Part shown: one piece after another, positions 44,020-57,600 of the stretch
Layout of the letters: the number at the start of each line of letters is the position of its first letter
Numbering within the stretch: position 1 is the first letter of the stretch
Assembly (NCBI GenBank): GCA_944989445.1
Contig: CALYLW010000569.1
Location: forward strand, 5,001 to 69,000
Direction of reading: 5' to 3'
DNA from: Ampullaceana balthica
Lineage: Eukaryota > Mollusca > Gastropoda > Lymnaeidae
Length of the DNA: 64,000 nt
The notes under the pieces: model-generated
Told to the model about the DNA's origin: nothing
The model's input: the letters and a program-made list of their open reading frames with translations, nothing else
Databases searched by the model: none
Made by a program: the position numbers and the translations under genes

Positions 44020-47000
44020 AATTATTCATTTTGTATGAATTACAAGTAACAAAAGATATCATACTTTAAATACATAGATCTATATGTTTGTCATTAAACC
44101 AACTTAAAAATACTTGTTATATTTCTTACTTGTTACATTCGTTGTTTGGTTTCCACAGGATAGAGATAAATTTTTCAAGAAAGGATATCCGCCTACAGAA
44201 TTGCAGTTAATTGTTTCTCCAATGACTATATCTAGCTCGCTGGGGTTTTCGAGACTTTTCTTGCTAATGATGATTGGATCTGTTGGTGGTCCTTTAGAAA
44301 TATTAATGACTTAAATATAACTACCTTAATATTATAAATATTAGTTATCTGTTGTTGGAATGAGGATGATATGTGTAATGAACATCTAATACAAGAAACA
44401 TGTTGATAAAATCATTGTTTACAATGTAAGTTAATTACATATTCAATTGTTAGTATCTATATTGTTTAACCACATCGTGCACTTATACAAGAATGCAAAT
44501 AATTGTGCGAATATTTTTAAGAAGACATTTAATATTTAGTGGTTAGTGTGTTCCTTTTTCGATTATTTAGAGCTTTCAAGGCCTTGCAGTTACAGTGGTG
44601 GATATGGACACAAGTCTTGATATTGGTCTAGATGAAACCAATTTTATCATTGCTAGATAAGTATTTGTGTTATGCCAAAAATGTGTACTACAAATTGTGA
44701 ATTGAAAGTTGTGTTTAATGTTAACATTCTTATCTTATCTCATCTTATCTTAAATTTGATAGTTGGAATGAGGATGATATGTGTATGTGTAATGAACATC
44801 TAATACAAGTCTTTCTAATTGAAAAGCTAGAAAAAGGACATGAATTAGTCGAAATCTCTGTTAAGCGTCACATCGTTATAGAAAATCGCATGTTCGAAAA
44901 TTGAGAAATACCATAAGAGTTCTTAATGGTAATCTAGCAAAAGACATCAGCAGTGTCAACTCTAAAAAATGTTTTCACCACTGATCTAGTAATTTGGACG
45001 TTGTGGTTTGTCAGCGGATGTGACTTGCATTATAAAACGATTTAAATCATTTCATTGGAAAATGATGAGAATTAAGAGACGTCTATAAAATGTATACTAA
45101 CAACTAAATGTCAATATATGTTAGAAAGTACAATATTTAACATAGAAAGCAAAAAGTACGTATTTCAAGATCAACGTAAATGTTTTTAAAAGTATAACAT
45201 AGTTTTACACTTTAAAAGATTTAAGTTTTCGAGAGATGCAATACTTCCACATAATTTTAAAACATTAAAATAAAAGTATAGAAAAATTAAGCAATGTCAG
45301 TTTGATTAAATAAAATAATATTTACAAAGAAGTTAGCCTTGGTAATTAGACTTGTATTAGGGTCAAAATACTCTTTCAATATATAGAGATGCGAATCAAT
45401 GATTTATTGAAGATATGTGCAGATAATTCCGTTACTAAGAATATGCATGATCTACGCTTATAGAAAATTGCCATTTACAGTTTTTAGAAAGGAAAGAAAA
45501 AATGGGTTTTTAGGATTCGGTTGATAAAATTTTTATCTTGGAAATTCGAGAACGGTTAAAAAATGCAGTAATTTGAAGATTCGCCTTTTTCAAAAACAAG
45601 TGATTTCATGTCCATGTTGTGTTCTTTTATATGTCTGTCGTGCATTTGCTGCAGGTTTTATTAACATCTGGAGAAAGAAAGACCAAGCAGAGTAGAGATT
45701 GGCTTTGATATTCCTGAATCATTCAAATTCTTTTTTTTAAATTGACCCCAAAAATATTTGCTTTCTACCTTATATTATTAATGCCTAACTTTACTTTTTT
45801 TAAAAATTTACTTATCCTAAAGAGGGAACACACTATTCTACTAATGTTAAAATCAATACCTTTGATGGTGACAGTCCTTTTCATTTTAGATTCAATATTT
45901 GAATATTCCGTACTGTTAAAAATGCATGTAATGTTGAACACACCAGTAGATGTCAGTGAGGAATTAAAAATATACTCTCCTTTATTTCCGAAAGTAGTAA
46001 TCCTCGTAAACAGATTGTTTATGTTTGAAAAAACAGAAGGCGTTGGCTCACAGTCACTAACAAAACAAATGCCAGATATCGTAATTATTTTGTCTGTGCA
46101 CTGATCAAAGTCTTGATTGGTAACAGTGACTGTTATTTCGTCTGGAGGAACTGAAAAGGCACAAGTTGACATTGTTAACATTATTTTTATTAAAAATATT
46201 ATATTAGATATTCGTTAGAAAATGAACAAGGCTATGATATTTATAAATTGGAAAACATTGTTTATTCAATAATGTTTTTTCCCCCTAATCAAACAGTCGT
46301 AAAAGTAATGTCGGAAAGATTGACATTTTTTTGTTGTTTTTTTATAAAATTAAAGTTAGTGCACATATATTGTACATATTATGAATTAGTTTCAGAATGT
46401 GCCTACATTAATGATAAATGTATTATAATAATTAGAACAAAATGCTACTTTGACAATTTAAATAGTAGTTCCACCCACCAAACCCCCCACCCCCACCCCC
46501 GATTTTTTATATAATTGTACGTTTAATCATTAAACATTTCAGAAATCTCATTTAGGAAATACTTTATTTTATTGGAAAATGTTATTTCAAAATGTCATTT
46601 TTTATGACACTTTCGACGGTACTCATACACACAAGCACACACACACACAAACAATCACAACACAAACGCACTCTCGCACACACATATGTGGAGAATGAGT
46701 GTTGTATTCCTGTTTTAATCAGACCAAATATTGCACGTCAAATTCCAGAGGGGAAAAACGAGATTTAGAACTTGTTTGTTCTTTATTAGGAAACTTGTTT
46801 TATCACTAAGTCTATCTGAGATTAGAAATCATCGTTTGGTTGTATATCAAGCGTGGAATTACTTGCCATTTGTATTATTACAACTTCGATATTTGTTATT
46901 TTTCTTTCTAGCGTTTCAGAGTTTGCATTTAACTAAAACTAATATTATTATCAAGTTTTAAAAAAATACCGATAAAGTAATTTATTTATTTATTTTTTTT

Positions 47001-48561
47001 AAAAATGTTTTAAATTATCCTAAACTACATAACAAATCCGAGGTTCTAGGAACCAATATACCAAAAATCATTTTTTTTAAAACAAAGATTATCGGTTTTA
47101 TTAAACCTTACTTTTATACTTACAAGATATCTTGGGTTTAAATTGTATTGTGTTATTCCAGTTTAAACCATTGTATACCGTGCATTGAAATGTTGTCATA
47201 TTTCCTGAGAAAATATATTAAACTATTTAGAATGTTATTTACTTTTATATCAACAAATTATTGCAAATAATTTGTATACTGTAATAAAGAGAGAAGGTGG
47301 ATTATAGAATACACGACGTAGGAGCTTTTTAAGGGGGCATTAATATATAGTTAGGAAGAAGGACGGATCGTTATGCGGATTGTGGATGTAGAGAGGGAGA
47401 GTAGGGCTGGACTGTGATGGTTAGTGTTTTAAATTTGTAATTATGAAGAAATCTTTCATAACTATGTCTTTATGATCGTGATCATATTCTGATCATATGA
47501 TTGAACTTTTGAAATGAAGTGATCGAGTGTTGTTAGAAACATCTGAAAACAATTGTTTATATTGTCACACGTGATCCAGCAAAAGCTCTGTCTGAGCTGT
47601 TAATGTTTGGTTGATATTTCTGACGTAGGGAGGACTCAAATCTCATTAGGCAACTGATCTGCCGCATGTTTTAAGATTTTAAGTATACTCTTAATGATTC
47701 ACATAGTTGTTTAGATGGGTTTACTTTAAATGAGAGAAACTGATATATACAATTTAAAACATGTTCAAGCGTAATATTCAAAAAATGATCTTGCAGATGG
47801 TTTATTTATCAACAAGGTAAATTAATTCATTTAAATTTCACTTAAATTGGAGGATTAAATATACATTTATTACATAGAGAAGGGACTGTGATAAAGAAAT
47901 AAATAAAATCTAAAATAGACAAACGAATTGTGTGCACAAATTTAATTTAAAGCTTTAATAATAAACCGATAAGTTTCAATAATAAATTGATACACAAGTT
48001 GATTAGTTGACTAATCACGATACATAACAAACACATATCGCAATAAACTTTACATTTTATAATGCATAAAATCATGAGAAGCTAATAATTATGTAAAGAT
48101 AAACGTCCTGTCTCTATACACTTTAACAGTGATGATTGTGGTGGGATTTTTTATATTGCAGTTACTATAATGAATGAAAACAATGCCCATGATTTGGTAT
48201 TATGCCTCTTAATGGTTTAGACCAAATTCTCAATTTTAAGTAAGAGGGGAATCTTTTTTTTCCAATTGTGCATTTTAATGTAGCTTTTGATACTTTCTTC
48301 TTTCTTATACCCTTTGTCTTTGTTATGTAACTGTGTTCATCTTTCATGTTTTTGTTACGTGTTGTTTTTTTTTAATGTTCTTAAATATTATTGCACCTCG
48401 ATATAGACTGAATTATATAACATAATTTTAAAACTTGTGCAAGTTATTTTTGCTGACGAACGCACTAGCCGAAAGTCTACGCGTATATTTGCATAAAAAT
48501 AAAGCCTTCATTTCTATTTTCTATTCCAAAATTATTTTTTCCCTGCATAGTATACATCTAA

Positions 48562-48604
<43 letters not shown>

Positions 48605-51600
48605 GGAAGCGGAAATTATCGATTAATTTCTGGATTAATCGTTAAAAATTTTATCAATTAAATATCGATTAAAATAATTTTAATCGATTAAAATTCGATA
48701 CAAATTCAAGAAAATATTTATAATATTTTTTAAAAATGTTAGTAATAAAAAATAAATTATAAATAATTAATAATAATTTACATATATTTTTTAACGTACA
48801 AACATCTCCCGCGTAATATTAAAATTTATTTTATTAATTTATGTTGACCGGCAGACGTCAACTATAAAATGGCTGACAGACAGAGCCGTATTTGCACCAT
48901 TTTGGGCCCCCGGGCAAAGAAATAGTGTTGGGCCCTTCCCCCACAAAAATAAAAATTGATTATACATAATATATATAAATAAACATATTCCCATGGGGCC
49001 CATATGCTCGTGGGCCCCACGGCAAATGCCCAACGGGCCTATGCGTTAAGACCTGCTGACAGCACAAGTGCAGTTAAATTTAAACATATAACTATAAAGT
49101 TGAGCAAATATGTTGTTTTTAAGCTAACTGCAGATGGCAAAGTCGAAGATGGTGAAAACGTTTACTGTTTCCACTGCCATAAACAATTCTCTTTTAAAGG
49201 ATCAAATACATCGCTGACGTACCACTTTCTGCACAAATAAAGTATCAACAAATTGTCATGAAATTTAGTTCAAAATATTCTTAATTTTCAATGTCCATGA
49301 AAAATGTTCAGATTAATGATGTCATCAATTTATATTTTTGGTTTTAATCGAAATTATCGATAAATTAATCAATAATTTTTCAAAAGTTAACGATTAAATT
49401 TAAATTAATCCATAACAGCCCTAATATATATAATATATATATATATATGTATTTATATATTTATATATATATATATATTTTCCAGTACTTTTTTTGCGTA
49501 AAGTGCTGTTAGAAAAAATATACTTACGAAAAGCCTTGAATTTCAATGTTCCATTTAAGAAATAGTTGGTGTCATTATTAATACTATTAGACCATATCAA
49601 TTTGGAAGGCAAAAAACTGGTGTTGCTATCGTAACAAGTACAATAACTCGTTACATTTTCTTTGACATAGTTGCTTACTTCACAATCAGCTTGAAGGAAA
49701 GCCTTTGGATAATCTAAATAAGTGGGGGGAAAATATGTTAATATACAAAAAATTGTAAGTAATAAAAATTATAGTTAAACATTAAAAAGTTAATAAATCA
49801 ATTAATACAATGCATGCATACATTTAATTGACCATTGTGCTATGACAATTAAATAACACATACATCATTTATTATTTATAATAATATTTATTTGTAGATC
49901 GAATAACGTTGTTGCTTGCATTTGTTATTTTGATAGTAAATTGTTCATTATAAGGTATATAGAAAATGTAAATTAAAATATGGAGTAAAAGATTGTAGAG
50001 CATTTCAGTTTTTAAAAAGTGACTTTATGGAAGCATGTCATTGGCTATGTGTGAAATGAGGTGCATGGATAGGGTCTAGGTTAAATTGCTTTGTATATCG
50101 GTCATGACTGAGAAAGTTATGCGAAGTTTCGAACATGTACCCGGGCAGTAAATTAAAAAAATAAATAAATAAATAAAACTAAAAAACAAAACAACACTTT
50201 ATAATATTCTGGCTTGCACAATCAGGAGGACAAATAGCATTTGGAAGATGTAAAATAATTTTATTTATACATTTGTTAATAGTTATTTGTCTTTTCCTTG
50301 TTTGAATGCAACTTTTAAATAATATAAAAATATACCATATAACACATGTTTAAGATATATATATATATATATATATAGATATATTAGAAATTGGACAAAT
50401 AATGGTCAAGTTATTGAACTCCTGCATCTTTTATAGCATGGAATTCATTAATAAATGTGGCAAAATATGTCTTTATAAATGTTAGGTACACCGATGTTGT
50501 CGAGTCTTATATTCGGTGTTAATTACGCTCTGTGAGATAGTTAGAAATGTGTATTATTATTTTTGAAGGGGGGATGGGTGGTGGGTGGGGGTTTGCGCAG
50601 GATTCTTAATTATATTATCCCAGTCCTTATTTATGTCGTAATTGTATTTACAGTAAATAAATGACTGATTAGGTAGTATATTAAGGAGTTGTACCATAGA
50701 TGTTGAAGACGGAATTATATATGTGTTATAGATTAAAAGTGTGCTATTTCTTGTTAATTTTGTTAACATTTTAGCATTGCTTTGTGTGGACTATCCAATA
50801 ATAATATACAATTGTAATAAAATTAACTTGTAGGATAGAAGAAAAAAGATAAATAATATGAAAAATGCATATTATTGTTATTTTTCGACTAACCTGAAGA
50901 AATAAACAACATTACGACTTACATGTTGTCATCATAAGGCATATAATTTTTTGCTCATAACAGCTTTTAAATTCATTGGCTCTATGTATAGCGTTCTGGA
51001 TGTGTCAGAATAATTATATTATTTTTGATTCTCTGAGGTGATGTCCGAAAGCGACTGCTGCTTTTTCGAAACAAGGTTTTCATGAATTCAGAGTTTAAAC
51101 TCGCCGTTTGGCATGATTTTAGTTGTAAAGCTTTATGCCATTTACCGCCAACAATGTCAACCAACTTTGTTGCTGTTAGATCATAGGACGGGCAGGTTGA
51201 AGACATTGATTATAGCATACCACTAATACACAAATGTAAGCGATCTGTGCAGTTACATGCACGCCATCGTCTCTGTCCATGATTAATCACTGCATAGAGG
51301 ACGCATTTAACTCCTGATCTCATGATTTTTAGACATTTTGATTGATGAGACGTTTCCCAGAGGCTTACCTTGTTATTAGGGTAAGGAAAAGTAGAGACAT
51401 ACATTTTCAAATCTCCACAGTCAACGCTCGGTCATTAGACCCTCATTACCATAATTACACTGGTTATGTTAAAGGCATTCGTTTTTCCATAAGACATGTT
51501 TGGTAGACAGTCGACGAGGTGCGATGATCTCGATTCATTAAACTACAAGTCTTAGAAGAATATACGTCAATGTATTGACATTTGTTGATACATTTATGTA

Positions 51601-54600
51601 TTGCTTGTTTGTACCCTGTATTACATGTCAACTTGCATGATATTATTCACTTTTTAAATTGCATTAAAGAACATGTACTGCAAATTAGACTGTTCCATGA
51701 TTTATGTAAAGATAATGAGGCTGGATAGACAGACCTACATTATCCCCCCCCCCGGGGTACGCTGGCGTTAACGAGCAATATTCTGAACAGAAAGTAGTCT
51801 CTGAAAGTGAAATTTCAAATATTTCAAACAGATCTAGCAGAGATGTTTACGAACTAATGTTGGGTCTCAGATCTCACATGCTTAACTGATATGGTTGAGT
51901 ATGTGAAGACGTTGAACAAAGAATTGGAAGGAATAAATATTATAAATACAATTTCAGCAAGAGAAAAGATTGTGGCATTGGATTAAAAGTTTTTATATTT
52001 GAACAAAAAGAAGGAGGAAACAAGTTAGCGGCCATTTCAAAGTCAGCCTTGTACTTGGAAGATTGAGTAAATATAACTTTTAACAACAATAATATATAGT
52101 TATCAGGCAGCTTTGATCTTACATTGTGGATGCACCAAATGAGGCTAAAGGTTTGTCAGTTGCACGTCTTTTAATTGAATCCAATTATGAGGCACGTACT
52201 GAGTTTGTAAACAAAGCAGATCTGACACAATTTTAGGATATAAAAAGCTGCAAAGGCTTTCAACATATCACAATTTCAGTTAGTTTAATGCATTGTATTG
52301 TATTTATTATTATAACTAGAATGGCTAGGGCCTATGGGCCGATAACTTTTATAAAAAATTCGACTGTAAACGTATATACTTGTGGCATATATATCCTCTA
52401 AAATATGGATATTCCGTGTCTCTTTGACTTTAAGTATTGAAGCGTAATATTTTTTAATATATTTTTTTAGCCACGTGTTCGACTTCTTAAATTCACAAGA
52501 TGTATTTTCGGCTGGGGCATTGTTACGACGCCTCCCCCACCCAGCCCACAAAACCATCCAATCGTCAAGGCAACATTTCACCCCTTCGTGGGAAGCTGCA
52601 ACATACAAATTAAATTTATATTTAGGGGTAATGGGCAAACAATGCAGGTGGCATGGCGGGTCTATAGACGTGTTAAAAAAATGAAGTGTTGTCAGATACA
52701 GATCAGCATTCGAACTGACCTGGGGGAATGGTTGCGAGAGGTAGGGTGTCAACCAGACCAGTTGCATGGAACAAAAGATTACTGTAAACGTATCAAGGTC
52801 TGGTCTACTGAATCTAAGTGATTGACGGACCTTGGAGGTGCGGACCAATAGATTGTTTGACGGACTTCGAACAGGGCGGATATTGGAGCTCGACGACATG
52901 GAGAGTTGAAAGGGATTTAGTAGAGATGGGGAGTTGGTCGAGAAACACAGAATGGATGGACGAAGGTAGAGAGTGGAGGGACTTAGGAGAGTTGAGACGT
53001 AGAACGAGTGAAGAGATTAGAGCTAATGTGGCAGTAAAAATAGTTCTCAGTAAAGTTGATGTATTCTTGTTCCATTCCTATTTGTGTTTCAAATTAAGTA
53101 CGAGAGCAGAAGAGTAAAATACTTTGAGTTTAACGACGAGACAGAAGATGTTTTAAGTGTGGTTGTTATTTTTTTCAAAGAGTGAAATAAGATTATAGAC
53201 AAGTGTTCTTACACTTGTAGACCAGGTTATAACAAATAATGAAGATTAGACCAACTAGTACCAAGGTTCTCCACAATAGGAGATCAAATTCCGAACAATA
53301 TCTAACGTAGTTTATTCATAACAATTTCTAAACCGTGAAATTTAAATATGTAAGACTTCTTGTCACCAAATTTGTGTTTTAAAAATGGGACCAATTAGAT
53401 AGCTCAATACATTCCTATGTTTTTGTTTGTTTTTTTAATTGAAGGAAACAAAAATAACGTACAGCATCGCATATAAGCCGAATTTAGAAATATAAAAGAC
53501 AAAACTGAAATCCGTGGGTCAGCTTACATGCGCATAAAACACAATGGACACAAGGACAGACACTAAAATGTATATTTTTTCTAAATATGTACTTCTTTAA
53601 TTATCAGTTTTGAACAACTTATGAGCGGGGGTTCAGATATAATTTAAGCAAACACTGTGGAAAGAGCAGAACACGTTTTCTGTGAACCAAAAATACGGAG
53701 TAAAATTAGACAATTTGTATGTTCGGCTTATATTCGGGTTTTTGGAAAAACTGGAAAATTTTAAACCAGTTTTAAGTGGTCGGCTTATATGCGATGTAGG
53801 ATTTTAGCAAGTATATACCGTAGATACTCTTCTCAGCTTAAATATGTATGATAATTATTCAAACATAGTTTTAATAAATGTAATCTATGGTTGTAATAAA
53901 GATTTTAAAAGGTAAATCAACGATCCTTACTTAATATAATTGGATCTGTGTATTCACTTGTTCTCGTTATGTTCATTGCTACAGCTGAGGTGATGTTGGG
54001 ATATATAACAACACGAAATGTGTATGCTCCTGGTCCTAAGATGGCAGCAGATACAGTAAATGTACATGATGTTTTGTAGTAGAGTGTTGATAAATTCTGC
54101 TCATGCTGGTAGCTGATGTGTCCTTGTTTTAATTCATTTTCTGATGAGTCCTATACAAGTAGAGAAATAGTTCATAATATTTTGAAAAATTGTTTTGTCT
54201 CAAATCAAAATAATTTATTATGAAATAATAATGATTGCAAACAGTGTTTGTTACACCACTCTTGTGTTCAAGAGATGATAAAACTATGACACGGCAAATA
54301 GTCACCTGATATCTCTCACTAGTTTGATCTACAAAGAGTTAAAAAATGTAAGCATAAGCAAACATATCATGTGTTATCCGATTCCCTAGAATATGTAAAG
54401 GACCAGTCTCGAGAATGACAATCAGACCAGCGTTCTAGATGTATACATTTTAACGGCTGTTAATCATGTAAATAATACTACACAAGTAAAAAGAGATACG
54501 GGATCCAAGACAATACAAATAAATATATTTAACATTTCTTTAAATACAACAATATATCAGATGATACTAGTAGCTGGCGAAATATCATCGTTTGTTAGGT

Positions 54601-54635
54601 TGTAATTACGTAATGGCCCAGTGCTACGTCCCAGC

Positions 54636-54677
<42 letters not shown>

Positions 54678-57600
54678 GTATGTATATACTAAAAAAAGCA
54701 AAGCTCTGACTGACTGACAAACTCCGCACAGATTGATTTCAGATTGATCGAATGTACCATAATTAAATTAATGCATTTTTTGTTTATCTCTATATATCAT
54801 ATGTAATTCAATTTCACAGTTTGTTATTGTTTGTCTTCCATGTGCCAGTTGAGTACGCGTTCACGCCACCCATCGATGTCCACACCCACTCCCCCTATTC
54901 CCCCGTATTTAAAGACAAGGGACATCAGTCGGTTTCAGTCTGTAAATGTTTGTCGCGTTTGAACATAATCAAACTGTTATTTATGTCTCATCTTTAAGGC
55001 ATATATAGTCATAAACTTTGTTTTTACGGGGTTTTTTAATTTAAATCCCTTATATTAATTTGGAAACCTTGTCTCTCTGTCGTTCGTCGTCGGTCGGGCT
55101 GAACAATAAAAGTAAAAAATGACACACTTTCTGTAATGCTATCGAGCTGAAATTTGCACATAGACTCGTGTCACCTTACAATGCATTTTATTAAAATGGC
55201 AGATCGATCAAACGTACCGTAATTAAATTACTGACTTTTTAGTTTATCTCTATGTAATTCTATATAGCTGTCCTTTTTTGTTTACATTTTACGTGTCACT
55301 GGAGTTCACGACAGCCATCTACGACCACATCCTCGTGTTTACAGGAAGGGAGTTCTGTCACGTTCAGTCTGTAAATGTTTGTCGCGCGATGGCTATTATA
55401 TTGAACATAATCAATACTTTTAGTTATGTCTCATGTATTTGTTTTTTTAAAAATTGTTTAATTACTACTCATTATGAGCTGGGGGGCATACATTTAGATT
55501 TTCCTATTATGAGCTTTATAAAATTATTTAAATTTAGACTACTGTGTTATTGGATGTATCTTGACCAAACTAGGTACATAAAACATGATGGCTAATATTA
55601 AAATACTATATGATATAGATATCTTAAAGTCCATTACTTGGGGGAATGGGGCACACAATCATTTTGTCGTACATCTTTTAAAATAGTTTTACAAATTCGA
55701 TTTTACAAGATTTTGACATACATTGACAAATGCATCCTTAATGATCAAGATTGAAATTTGTTTGAAATTTTTTAACATCACATCTTGCTTCGATTGGGAT
55801 CGGTGGCTCTAAAGGTCTTTTTTTTCTTATATAAACTAGATAAATAGTATTTTAATCATCTGAGCATCATAAAACTTGTTGAGTTGTTGAGTATGCCCCG
55901 ACAAAGATTTTGGCATAAAACGTTTTTAAAATACCAGTTCATGTGGAGCCATGGTCCGAATTTCATTTTTTAATAGCATGAGCTACATAAATAGTGTTTT
56001 AAACAATGATACTGGGTAAATGTATGGCTAATACCAAACTTGGTATAGAAAAACATGATCGTTAGGCTTTTTGAGCTTTAAATATTTTATCATTTGGGAT
56101 CGGTGTTCCTGAATGTTACTTATATCTTTATTCAGCCTGATAAACTTTGGCTACCGGCACATTTTATCCCTTCACTATGAATCTTTATGTATCAGAGTAC
56201 TCTCTGTCACGAAATGTTCTGGCTACAATGGATATTTCTTAATCAAACTTGGTACATACGACTTTAATTGCTAATGTTTAAAAAAAATAAGCATGTTTCA
56301 CTTTGAAATTCAACGCGAAATGGTAATAACGGTTGACAAAGTTCACTAAACTGTATTATTTACGGCCCAAACCATCGCGAAATTTGTTAGGTGGTTTTCC
56401 TGCTATGACAAAATACATTATACGTACTTATTACAGCAGTATGATGTCTATGTCAGTCGCCGTTTGCATGTTGCAAATGATCTGTGTTCTTATGGTCCCA
56501 AATTCAAAATAACACTGGTAAATTGTTTTGCTACGCTAACTAAATTATACTTCTCTGATACAAAGAAAGGGTATTTTGCTAATTCCTAGTTTATATCAAT
56601 GATCTTTTCAAGAATGTAACCTTCCGAGCAAGATGGTTAACCAATTTTAATGAAATTGTCGAATACAGGACAATTGCTAAAAACTCTGACCAGAAAATGC
56701 TAAAGCACGAACACAGCCATTTAGGTGAGTGATAAAAGTTTGGAAATTGAGTTTCATCTTGCTAAGTTACACAAGCAGAAACCCTATGTATCAAAAATAA
56801 TAAATTCATTTTCATATATTTTTGTCATTTTTGTTTCAGTAGATAACTCGGTGTTAATATTCAAAATGAGATTCACCTGGAAAAATATACCGAAAATTGT
56901 TTGTAGATGTTTTAAGTGCCATAAATCAAAACCCGGGATCAGAAAACCCATGATGCAAAAAATATCATTATATTGGTATTTGTGTACGATTATATATTTA
57001 AGGACCTTTAAACAAAGGAGAAACACTTCTGTCTGTAGCCTCCTCCATCCTTTGCTCCTCGGCTACTATGACGCCCTCTTTTACAACAGTGCGCCACGTG
57101 GATAGGTCTTCTGCCTTACACTCTAGGTCGCGTGTGTATTCTGCTGCTTTTATTTCCCTTTGGCATACATCTTTAAATCGCATACGTGGGCGATCTGTCT
57201 TCCTCTTTCTCGATGCTTGATCTCCGTATAGGAAGTCCTTGGGGATGCGGCCAGGGCTCATTCTTTTTACATGTCATAGCCATCTTTGGCGACTTTCACT
57301 AAAGATTGAGAGCATGCTTTGGATATTGGCATGCATCAGTACATTACCATATGACACTTTGTCCTACTGTTTATTTCGTCCTAGATGGACAGTGTATTGG
57401 AGACCTTGGACCCTAAAAAGGTGAAGCTGTTTACAACCTCAAAATTGTCATTGTCGATCTTGATGGTAAGAGGAGAAAGTATGTCTTGGGCCATGATGTT
57501 TGTCTTTTCAACTTGATTTGCATATCAATTTCTTTGCTACTTTGCAGGCGTTGGAGAAGCTTGACACGAGTTGTTGCAATCAAGTTTCTGTGTGTGCAGT

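Larger units (their letters stand above)
47205..49527 (-). other. Receptor intron 5
   Basis: 2.3 kb. The part 47205-48560 has no recognised element. Then comes a (TA)n run at 48568-48600 and the hAT at 48602-49423, and more (TA)n at 49424-49480. Confidence 0.55.

Noticed and set aside
46248..46961. Plus-strand open frames of 76-88 codons
   Set aside because: They are located in receptor intron 6, low-complexity and hydrophobic by AT bias. No splice context.
50982..51410. Two adjacent minus-strand frames (74 and 66 codons)
   Set aside because: The composition is slightly more protein-like than the surroundings, but there is no motif, no start or splice support and no continuity between them.
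52285..52899. 204-codon minus-strand open frame
   Set aside because: It has no recognised domain, lies on the strand opposite a probable LTR, and its composition is repeat-like. No splice or start context supports it.
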